Assembly (NCBI GenBank): GCA_016778765.1
Contig: JADHOV010000005.1
Span: forward strand, 38,542 to 102,541
Direction: 5' to 3'
Source of the DNA: Paracoccaceae bacterium
GTDB lineage: Bacteria > Pseudomonadota > Alphaproteobacteria > Rhodobacterales > Rhodobacteraceae
Length of the DNA: 64,000 nucleotides
Part shown: positions 57,553 through 64,000 of the stretch, one piece after another
Numbering within the stretch: position 1 is the first letter of the stretch
How the letters are laid out: each line of letters begins with the position of its first letter
Notes under the pieces: generated by a model
Told to the model about the DNA's origin: nothing
Seen by the model: only the letters and a program-made list of their open reading frames with translations
The model's database searches: none
Position numbers and translations under genes: made by a program

Positions 57553-58143
57553 ATGCTGACCTTCGCACTTGCCGTTTTTTTACTGATCATAACGCCAGGA
57601 CCTGGCGTGTTGTCCACGGCGGGCGTGGGTGCCGCCTATGGGTTTCAACCCGGCATGCGCTATGTGATGGGGCTTTTTATCGGCACAAATTTGGTGGGCT
57701 TGGCCGTGATCAGCGGTCTCGCGGCAATCGTGTTCAGCGTTCCTGTGGTTCGGGGCCTGCTGATGGCGGCCTCGCTGGCCTATTTGGTCTATTTGGCGGG
57801 CCGGATCGCGCTGGCTGGATCAAAACTGGCTTTTATCGATGCGCGCCGACGGCCCGGGATAAAAGACGGAATATTCTTACAAATTATCAACCCAAAAGCC
57901 TATGCAGTGAACTCGGCGCTCTATTCGGGTTTTGCGTTTCTGCCCGACAACCTGCTGCTGGAAACCCTATTGAAACTGCTTATAGGCAATGCGGTCTGGT
58001 TTCCAATCCATTTGATATGGCTTTATGCGGGCAGCGCATTACATCGCCTCGACCTCGCCGAGACAACGCAAAAGCGGATAAATTATGCGATGGCAGCCGC
58101 AATGATGACCGTTGTGCTGCTTGGAGTTTCCGCCGCGCTTTAA
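57553..58143 (+). CDS. LysE/RhtB family amino-acid exporter
   Basis: A 196-residue inner-membrane exporter with six hydrophobic segments, beginning MLTFALAVFLLIITPGPGVL with the conserved TPGP motif, and having INPKAYAV mid-protein. Substrate unknown, though the family exports lysine, homoserine or threonine. It overlaps the 3' end of the convergent aminotransferase by 4 bases, and stands next to lysA by divergence, a plausible but unproven lysine link. Confidence 0.88.
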   Translation: MLTFALAVFLLIITPGPGVLSTAGVGAAYGFQPGMRYVMGLFIGTNLVGLAVISGLAAIVFSVPVVRGLLMAASLAYLVYLAGRIALAGSKLAFIDARRRPGIKDGIFLQIINPKAYAVNSALYSGFAFLPDNLLLETLLKLLIGNAVWFPIHLIWLYAGSALHRLDLAETTQKRINYAMAAAMMTVVLLGVSAAL

Positions 58144-59312
58144 GACAATAGCGGGCGAATGCGATCAATCGCACGCAGAATATTCTCGCTGCTATTGGCA
58201 TAGGAAAACCGTACATAGCCTTCGCCAAACTGGCCGAAGCTGGTGCCGGCAACCGTGGCCACGCCCGCTTTGTCTAAAAACAAATCTTGGGTTTGCTTGG
58301 CGTTTAATCCGATGCCGCTGATATTCGGAAATGCGTAAAATGCCCCGGCAGCATCCGCGCAGCTTACCCCCGGCAAATCATTTAACGCCTCAACGATAAT
58401 TTTTCGACGCGCATCAAATTGTGCAACCATGTCATAAACCGGATCTTTAGGTCCGGTCAGCGCGGCGAGCCCTGCAAATTGCGCGGCAGCATTCACGCAT
58501 GAGTGATCATTGATGCACAACCGCGTCACCGGCTCAACCATCGCATCTGGCCAAACCGCATAGCCCATGCGCCAACCAGTCATTGCATAGGTTTTTGACC
58601 AGCCGTCCAAAACGATCAGACGGTCCCGAATTTCCGGATAGGTCAATAAACTCACATGCTCGCGGCCATCATAGAGCATTTGGCTATAGATCTCATCAGA
58701 GAGAATGGCGACATGGGGATGTGCGCCAAGCCCCGCAACCAATTTATCAATCTCTGCCTTTGGGGTGACCCCACCGGTTGGGTTGGCGGGGCTGTTTATG
58801 ATGATCAGACGGGTTTTATCGGTGATTTGAGACAAGACCGTTTCTGCATCAAAAGCAAAGCCGTTTTCTTCCAACAAAGCCATCGGAACCGGCGTGGCGC
58901 CACTGTAGCGAATAACCGATTCATAGATGGGAAAGCCCGGGTTAGGATAAATAATTTCAGCCCCTGCCTGACCAAACATCAAAACCGCAAAAAACATCGT
59001 GGGTTTTCCACCGGGCACGATAATCACATTATCGGGATGAACCGCAGCCCCGTGACGCTGCTCTAAATCCTCTGCCACCGCCGCCCGCAATTGCGGCAAG
59101 CCATTGGCCGGCGTGTAGCCATGATGGCCGTCCTGCAAGGCTTTTATCCCCGCATCGACAATATGTTGCGGGGTACGAAAATCTGGCTGGCCAATTCCCA
59201 GGTTGATAATATCCCGTCCCTCTGCCGCCAGTTTTTGCGCGCGCGCCAGAACCACAAAGGCCGATTCTGTTCCAAGCCGAGAAATACTATCGGCAAATTT
59301 TAATTGTGTCAT
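58140..59312 (-). CDS. class I PLP-dependent aminotransferase
   Basis: A 390-residue class I/II aminotransferase; aspartate, alanine or LL-diaminopimelate aminotransferase activity is possible but unresolved. Motifs are INLGIGQPDFRTPQHI, NSPANPTGGV, and the PLP lysine in DGWSKTYAMTGWRMGYA. The ATG at 59312 overlaps the DUF2834 stop (ATGA), so the run argH-lipoprotein-DUF2834-aminotransferase is coupled throughout. Confidence 0.9.
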   Translation of the reverse strand: MTQLKFADSISRLGTESAFVVLARAQKLAAEGRDIINLGIGQPDFRTPQHIVDAGIKALQDGHHGYTPANGLPQLRAAVAEDLEQRHGAAVHPDNVIIVPGGKPTMFFAVLMFGQAGAEIIYPNPGFPIYESVIRYSGATPVPMALLEENGFAFDAETVLSQITDKTRLIIINSPANPTGGVTPKAEIDKLVAGLGAHPHVAILSDEIYSQMLYDGREHVSLLTYPEIRDRLIVLDGWSKTYAMTGWRMGYAVWPDAMVEPVTRLCINDHSCVNAAAQFAGLAALTGPKDPVYDMVAQFDARRKIIVEALNDLPGVSCADAAGAFYAFPNISGIGLNAKQTQDLFLDKAGVATVAGTSFGQFGEGYVRFSYANSSENILRAIDRIRPLLS

Positions 59313-59635
59313 TCGATGTCCTTTTGCATGCGTAGCCGCATAAAAAAATAAAACGGCAATCCGCATCCCAGCCCAATACATAAGATAAGGGGAATGCTGA
59401 TAAGCCCTGAAAAGTTACGCCTTTGAAAGGCCTCAAACACGATCCAAACCACCAAAGCAATGGCAGCAACGGTCAAATCCCACGCCAAGCCCGCGCTGGC
59501 CTGGGTTGAGAAAAAAGCTGATATCAAAGCGCCAAGACCGCCCTCATTTTGGGCCATCCAAGAGGTGAAATAATACATCGGATGCACAGCACCCCAAACC
59601 GCCAAGCCCAAAAACACCCAAGAGATTTGCCGCAT
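59309..59635 (-). CDS. DUF2834 membrane protein
   Basis: A 108-residue protein with three hydrophobic segments (about 5-22, 50-70, 75-100), beginning MRQISWVFLGLAVWGAVHP. ATG follows the lipoprotein stop with no spacer (TAAATG), so it is translationally linked. DUF2834 function is not known. Confidence 0.85.
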   Translation of the reverse strand: MRQISWVFLGLAVWGAVHPMYYFTSWMAQNEGGLGALISAFFSTQASAGLAWDLTVAAIALVVWIVFEAFQRRNFSGLISIPLILCIGLGCGLPFYFFMRLRMQKDIE

Positions 59636-59740
59636 TTATTTTACGTCTTCCGTTTTTGGAGGCATGGGCGGGCCATCAACGCCGCATCCGGGCAATCCAA
59701 CCACATACATCACAGAAAGCGCGATCCAAACCAATTTCAT
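59636..59740 (-). CDS. lptM: 34-residue LptM-like lipoprotein
   Basis: A tiny gene read from the ATG at 59740, overlapping the argH stop (ATGA). The peptide [20 protein letters not shown] has a signal helix and lipobox with the lipidated cysteine at residue 19, then a short Pro-rich tail. LptM (YifL) promotes maturation of the LptD-LptE translocon and in proteobacteria lies between argH and lysA or dapF. Sequence is too short for firm homology; the call is based on lipobox, length and position. Confidence 0.7.
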   Translation of the reverse strand: MKLVWIALSVMYVVGLPGCGVDGPPMPPKTEDVK

Positions 59741-61131
59741 GCTTCCAGCTCCTGTTTCCACCGCAGGATCTGCGCGCGCACCTGCGCGGGCGCAGTGCCG
59801 CCGTAAGAGATGCGCGAGGCTACCGAATTCTCTACGCCCAAGACATCATAAACCTCTTTGGTGATCGTGGGATCCACAGAGTGCATCTGCGTCAGGCTTA
59901 AATCTTGTAGCTCGCATTTTTCGGCCTCGGCCAGCGCCACCAAACTGCCCGTGACATGATGGGCATCGCGAAACGGCATGTTTAAACTGCGCACCAGCCA
60001 ATCTGCCAGATCGGTCGCGGTTGAAAACCCGGCCCCTGCGGCCGCGCAAAGGGCAGCTTTATTGGCCTGCATATCGGCCACCATGCCCTGCATCGCGGCT
60101 AAGGCCAGCATCAGGTTATCGGCCGCGCCAAACACTTGCTCTTTGTCTTCTTGCATATCTTTGGAATAGGCCAAAGGCAGGCCCTTCATCACCATCATCA
60201 AGGCAACATTGGCACCAAAAATACGCCCGATTTTTGCGCGGATCAATTCAGCCGCATCGGGATTTTTCTTCTGCGGCATGATAGACGATCCGGTTGAGAA
60301 CCGATCCGACAAGCTGACAAAACGAAATTGAGCGGAGGACCAGATTACAAGCTCTTCGGCGAAACGGCTGAGATGCATCGCGCAGATGCTTGCCAAGCCC
60401 AGGAATTCCAACGCAAAGTCGCGATCGCTGACCGCATCCAACGAATTGGCGGCCGGGCGATCAAAGCCCAGCGCTGCGGCGGTGCTGTTGCGATCGATCG
60501 GAAACGAGGTTCCGGCCAAGGCAGCAGCCCCTAAGGGACATTCAGACATACGCGTGCGGGCATCGCGCACGCGGCTTAAATCGCGCCCGAACATTTCGAC
60601 ATAGGCCATCATATGATGCCCCCAGGTCACTGGCTGCGCGGTTTGCAGATGCGTAAACCCTGGCATTACCCAATCCGCACCCTGTTCTGCTTGCGCGATA
60701 AGCGCGTGAATCAAAGCCGTTAATGCAACCTCACAGGCGTCTAATTGGTCACGCACCCAAAGTTTGAAATCAGTTGCAACTTGATCGTTGCGCGAGCGCG
60801 CCGTGTGCAACCGGCTGGCAGGTGCCCCTACCAGATCTTTCAACCGTGCTTCGATATTCATGTGAATATCTTCCAGCTTGCTTGAAAACACAAATTTCCC
60901 GCTCTCGATCTCTGACAAAATGGTGATCAGACCTTCCTCAATCGCTTCAAAATCGCTATCGCTTATAATGGATTGTGCCGCCAACATCGCCGCATGCGCG
61001 CGCGATCCGGCTATATCTTGGGTGGCAAGGCGCTGGTCAAATCCGATTGATGCATTAATTGCTTCCATAATCGCATCAGGACCGCTTGCAAAGCGGCCTC
61101 CCCACATCTGATTTGAGGGCGTGTTAGACAT
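59737..61131 (-). CDS. argH: argininosuccinate lyase
   Basis: Final step of arginine synthesis. From the ATG at 61131 (AAGG 8 bases upstream) it has 464 residues and begins [14 protein letters not shown]. Fumarase-superfamily signature [16 protein letters not shown] lies near residue 280, with [13 protein letters not shown] earlier. The start is 22 bases from the divergent thioredoxin gene. Confidence 0.96.
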   Translation of the reverse strand: MSNTPSNQMWGGRFASGPDAIMEAINASIGFDQRLATQDIAGSRAHAAMLAAQSIISDSDFEAIEEGLITILSEIESGKFVFSSKLEDIHMNIEARLKDLVGAPASRLHTARSRNDQVATDFKLWVRDQLDACEVALTALIHALIAQAEQGADWVMPGFTHLQTAQPVTWGHHMMAYVEMFGRDLSRVRDARTRMSECPLGAAALAGTSFPIDRNSTAAALGFDRPAANSLDAVSDRDFALEFLGLASICAMHLSRFAEELVIWSSAQFRFVSLSDRFSTGSSIMPQKKNPDAAELIRAKIGRIFGANVALMMVMKGLPLAYSKDMQEDKEQVFGAADNLMLALAAMQGMVADMQANKAALCAAAGAGFSTATDLADWLVRSLNMPFRDAHHVTGSLVALAEAEKCELQDLSLTQMHSVDPTITKEVYDVLGVENSVASRISYGGTAPAQVRAQILRWKQELEA

Positions 61132-61153
61132 CAATTTACCTTTCGGAGGACAC

Positions 61154-61723
61154 ATGGCATTTATTCGTTCACTCTTTGTTTATACTGCTCTTATTCTGGG
61201 TGCAAATAGCACATTGGCGGCGGCAAATAGCACGGACCATCTACAGGCGTTAAAGCAAGGAGATATGAAGAAATTGGTGTTGCACGAAACGCCAAAAGAA
61301 ATTTCAGAGCGCGCTTTTTTAACGCAAGGCGCAGATGAGGGGCGTTTGTCAGATTTTGCCGGGCAATATGTTTTACTGAATTTTTGGGCAACATGGTGCG
61401 CCCCTTGCCGCAAAGAAATGCCAAGCCTGTCAGCCTTACAAACGCAGCTGGGCGATGCGCGATTTAAAGTCGTTACCATCGCAACAGGCCGAAACGCACC
61501 AAAAGCCATGCAGGCGTTTTTTGACGCTCTTGAGATCAAAAACTTGCCTTTATATCGAGATCCGAAACAGAAACTTGCCAAAGACATGGCCGTGCTGGGT
61601 TTGCCCATGACGCTGCTCATTTCACCCCAGGGCAAAGAAGTTGCGCGGCTACGAGGAGAGGCCGATTGGGCCAGTGCGCCGGCGCAGGCGCTTTTACGGG
61701 CTTGGATCCAGCCGACAAACTAA
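61154..61723 (+). CDS. TlpA-like periplasmic thiol-disulfide thioredoxin
   Basis: A 189-residue secreted thioredoxin-fold protein. From the ATG at 61154 (GGAGGA just upstream) it has a signal peptide (about 1-23, cut after TLAA), and the redox motif [14 protein letters not shown] (CAPC) near residue 83. The cis-proline segment [13 protein letters not shown] follows. Role in cytochrome c or oxidase copper handling is inferred from the family. Confidence 0.9.
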   Translation: MAFIRSLFVYTALILGANSTLAAANSTDHLQALKQGDMKKLVLHETPKEISERAFLTQGADEGRLSDFAGQYVLLNFWATWCAPCRKEMPSLSALQTQLGDARFKVVTIATGRNAPKAMQAFFDALEIKNLPLYRDPKQKLAKDMAVLGLPMTLLISPQGKEVARLRGEADWASAPAQALLRAWIQPTN

Positions 61724-61737
61724 GACACGCTGGCAAG

Positions 61738-62693
61738 CTAAAATCGCGCCTTAATGAAAAAAGATCCCAGCAACTGGCCGGTATGTTGCTGTTCAAATTC
61801 AGGGGTAAGATAGGTCCAACCAATGAAATTGCTCCAACGGCCCTGTACATAATTCAAACCAACCCTTGCGCGCGCGCGATATTTAGAAGCGCGCAAGGCA
61901 TTGCCGGATAAAATCAGTGAGCCAATAACACGTGTCAAATCCACGCCTGCGCTGAGTAAAAACCCGTCCTCCCTTTTGTCTACAACGCTATAACGCTGCC
62001 CCGAAACGGGCGCTCTTGAAAAAATGCTTCGGACAAATCCCCAAACAATCCTACATCTACTCCAATTCGGATTAGGTCTTCGACCCCTGTTTGAACTTCG
62101 ACAAACGGACGAATATTGGTTGAAGGAGATAGTGCGCTAGGCTGCGCAACCTCTATTAAACTTCCAAGGACAAACTTATTGGACACTTGCGTATTTCTTA
62201 CAAAATCTGACGGAAAGGGCTGGCCAAGCTCGGAATGAACCGTTTGCTGCAACCCCATGAGGCCGGTTTGTGGGCCCAACAATGATGCATCTACCCCAAA
62301 GTTATAGGCCAAGCCGCCCGCTTGAAAGTGACGGTGCAGACCGATCGACAAATGGCCCACATAAGCCCTGTCTATATCTTCCATCAAGCCCGCCTTTTCA
62401 CCGGCGTCAGACCTGTCAGGATTACGCGATAAATCTGACGGAGCTATTATCTGGCTAAACAATCTAAGTTCATTAAGCGCCTCTCTGCGCCGCAATGTCC
62501 GTGTCATTTCCGGACGACCAAAAACGCGGCTGGACACTAGCGACCCCGTGCGCCATCGATCCCTTCCATCCCCAAAGAAATCATTTGTAAACAAAAGGCC
62601 ATATCCAAGCAGTTTGGTTTTTTCCTTTGCTTGAATGCCGTGAGGTAACGCAAAAAAGCAGAGGCCCACTAGTAGAAACTTTAAAAATACCAC
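61738..62693 (-). pseudogene. LpxR-family outer-membrane lipid A deacylase, broken by a one-base frameshift
   Basis: The first frame (61980-62693) encodes a signal peptide, LLGYGLLFTNDFFGDGRDRW with the family Asn-Asp pair, and LHRHFQAGGLAYNFGV, then stops after FRGSVIAL. The other frame, reaching 61738, continues with VSGQRYSVVDKREDG and ends LGSFFIKARF, a typical beta-barrel end. A run of six A (62019-62024, T on the coding strand) is the likely lesion: adding one base gives an open 318-codon frame (957 bases) matching LpxR length. Deletion, sequencing error, or slippage are all possible. Confidence 0.75.
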
Positions 62694-63235
62694 TTAAGAC
62701 TTATCCAAATATTTTGCTTTACATAAGGCGCAGTTACAGTTTTTAGATAATGCTCGATGATGCTGAATTTATAAAAAAATCCTAAAATAAACAAATCTTT
62801 TCGAACTATTCAGTAAAGTATCTATATGGTATTTTTTTAAAATTCTGACTTAATGGTTAATGTTTCAACTGTAGAAACCATTGAGCTTTGTTACCTGATA
62901 TAAAAATATTTTGAAGTTATTAAATGATCCTATATATCTAAAATAGACAATAGCCCAACTTCACAAAATATCCCGAAATTCAATCACAGATAGAACATTT
63001 GTAAATTCTGAATAAATTAATAATCATTTATTGAGATGATACACCATGAAATTAAAAAGCACTTGAAACTAATTAAATCTGTTTAAATTTATTACTTAAT
63101 ATAATTTTGATATTAAAATTAAAAATATGCCTTTCAATTTATCTGGCACCAGCCTTGTAAATAAGAAAAAGGTTATTGACATATAAATAAATCAAATGAT
63201 TAAGTATTTAAATATGCAATAAAAAGGACTTTTCT
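62694..63235. promoter_or_regulatory. extremely AT-rich divergent regulatory region between the LpxR-like gene and the H-NS-like gene
   Basis: About 540 bases without a gene, strongly richer in A+T than anything else in the window, with many A- and T-runs. Such DNA is the preferred target of H-NS proteins and sits between two divergent genes, one of them H-NS-like. A TTGACA -35 hexamer at 63176-63181 with ATTAAG 17 bases on (63199-63204) could serve the H-NS-like gene; the -10 is weak. No mobile-element ends seen. Confidence 0.7.
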
Positions 63236-63544
63236 ATGCTAGAAAATATAAATGACTACTCATTGGAAGATTTGAAAAAAATCAAAAAACAGGTCGATCA
63301 GGCTATTAACACATATAAAAGCCGTGCGATCGCAAACGCACGCAAAGAATTAGAAGAAAAGGCTAAATCATTAGGCTTTTCTTTGAATGAAATTGTGGCA
63401 AGCGCGCCCGTAAAATCAAAAGTAGCCGCGAAATATGCCAATCCCGAAGATCCAAGCCAAACATGGACGGGCCGAGGTCGAAAGCCACGCTGGGTAGAGG
63501 CATTGATTCAAAAAGGAAACACGCTCAAAGACTTAGAGATATAG
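63236..63544 (+). CDS. H-NS/HvrA-family nucleoid protein
   Basis: A 102-residue DNA-binding nucleoid regulator. Residues 1-45 form a coiled coil (DLKKIKKQVDQAINTYKSR) and the C-terminal domain carries KYANPEDPSQTWTGRGRKP, the H-NS minor-groove motif of HvrA/Spb-type proteins. AAGGA lies 8 bases upstream of the ATG. The AT-rich upstream region suggests autoregulation. Function in this organism is inferred from family. Confidence 0.92.
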   Translation: MLENINDYSLEDLKKIKKQVDQAINTYKSRAIANARKELEEKAKSLGFSLNEIVASAPVKSKVAAKYANPEDPSQTWTGRGRKPRWVEALIQKGNTLKDLEI

Positions 63545-63722
63545 CCACGGCTAAGCATTACGTCCGCCTGCAAGGTCATGGCACAAATCACGCAAAGGCT
63601 TGCGCACGTCTGTGAGGGTTGGTTCATAAATGCCTATATGCACCGGAACCCGTCAACTTCAGCTGCAATCAGATAGCAACATTTTGATATAAGACGCCTT
63701 TCTTCCGCAAGATAGCAGACCG

Positions 63723-64000
63723 CTAGAAGCGCATATAATCAGCCCAAGTTCTTTTCAAGAAACTTGGTGTATTTTCAAAATATGCGCTTCGATCTTCTTC
63801 GATCAAAGGCATAATGCTTGAAGTGGAAAAGATTTCGATGAAACTCTCCGTTTGTTTAGGCCGCGAACCATCTCTTGGTATTGCGTCCAGAAGCTTGAGA
63901 GCAAAGCCAAAAGAGGCATCAGCGTGGCGTTTTAGCCGCAGCCCTGAAAACACTTCTAATGATATTTTTTTTGAAAGTCGTTTGCGCGCGCTTATCAATA
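63723..64000 (-). CDS. unidentified protein, C-terminal part
   Basis: The frame runs off the right edge of the window; 91 or more C-terminal residues are seen, ending in FLKRTWADYMRF. No recognisable motif, signal or membrane helix is seen. The composition is mixed, with RLKRHADASFGFALKLLDAI the only notable stretch. The upstream start is outside the window, so the family is open. Confidence 0.6.
   Translation of the reverse strand, partial: LISARKRLSKKISLEVFSGLRLKRHADASFGFALKLLDAIPRDGSRPKQTESFIEIFSTSSIMPLIEEDRSAYFENTPSFLKRTWADYMRF

Overview
The window reads as a chromosomal housekeeping segment of an alphaproteobacterium of the order Rhodobacterales (marine Roseobacter group). The evidence is gene order (ruvCAB, ybgC, tolQRAB-pal-cpoB-tilS-ftsH), the cell-cycle regulator GcrA, a phosphatidylcholine synthase, the ctaC-ctaB-small ORF-ctaG-ctaE oxidase cluster, DUF484-xerC, and an HvrA-type H-NS protein. 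Base composition is moderate, in the mid-50s % GC by eye, and codon use is even until about 62.7 kb. Genus cannot be fixed from this alone; a Planktomarina-like (RCA) relative is a guess.

Layout. 1-4.2 kb (+): end of the 2-oxoglutarate dehydrogenase operon (sucA end, sucB with two lipoyl domains, lpd), closed by a strong two-way terminator. 4.3-16.2 kb (-): one long envelope and recombination block, read ruvC-ruvA-ruvB-unknown gene-ybgC-tolQ-tolR-tolA-tolB-pal-cpoB-tilS-ftsH, with a 6S-like RNA candidate at the ftsH 3' end. 16.4-21 kb (-): prmA, an MFS transporter and priA. 21-24.1 kb (+): transaldolase, DUF484, xerC, pcs. 24.1-29.5 kb: an orphan ABC-2 permease (-), gcrA behind a terminator-like leader (+), rimO (+), an FAD oxidase (-) and a GNAT acetyltransferase (-). 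29.4-36.3 kb (-): cytochrome c oxidase assembly and structure (ctaC, ctaB, 53-aa membrane protein, ctaG, ctaE, SURF1), followed by thrC and an M16 peptidase. 36.5-46.7 kb (+): tldD, dprA, topA, scoAB, an Lhr-like helicase and its PdeM nuclease partner. 46.7-52.5 kb (-): folD, fhs with a strongly structured leader, a PNPOx-like protein, an acyltransferase and ftsXE. 52.7-61.7 kb: zinc-ribbon membrane protein (+), DUF4175 protein and lysA (-), LysE exporter (+), aminotransferase, DUF2834, a 34-aa LptM-like lipoprotein and argH (-), then a TlpA-like thioredoxin (+). 61.7-64 kb: a frameshifted LpxR-type outer-membrane gene, a 540-bp extremely AT-rich region, an H-NS-like gene and the end of an unknown gene.

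The genes support central carbon metabolism, one-carbon and amino-acid synthesis, the terminal oxidase, envelope integrity and division (Tol-Pal, FtsEX), and DNA repair and replication restart. I saw no insertion sequence, prophage, CRISPR array, tRNA or rRNA. The least ordinary signals are in non-coding DNA and small genes: the 6S-like RNA, the gcrA leader hairpin, the serial hairpins before fhs, three or more genes under 60 codons, and the AT-rich junction at the right end.
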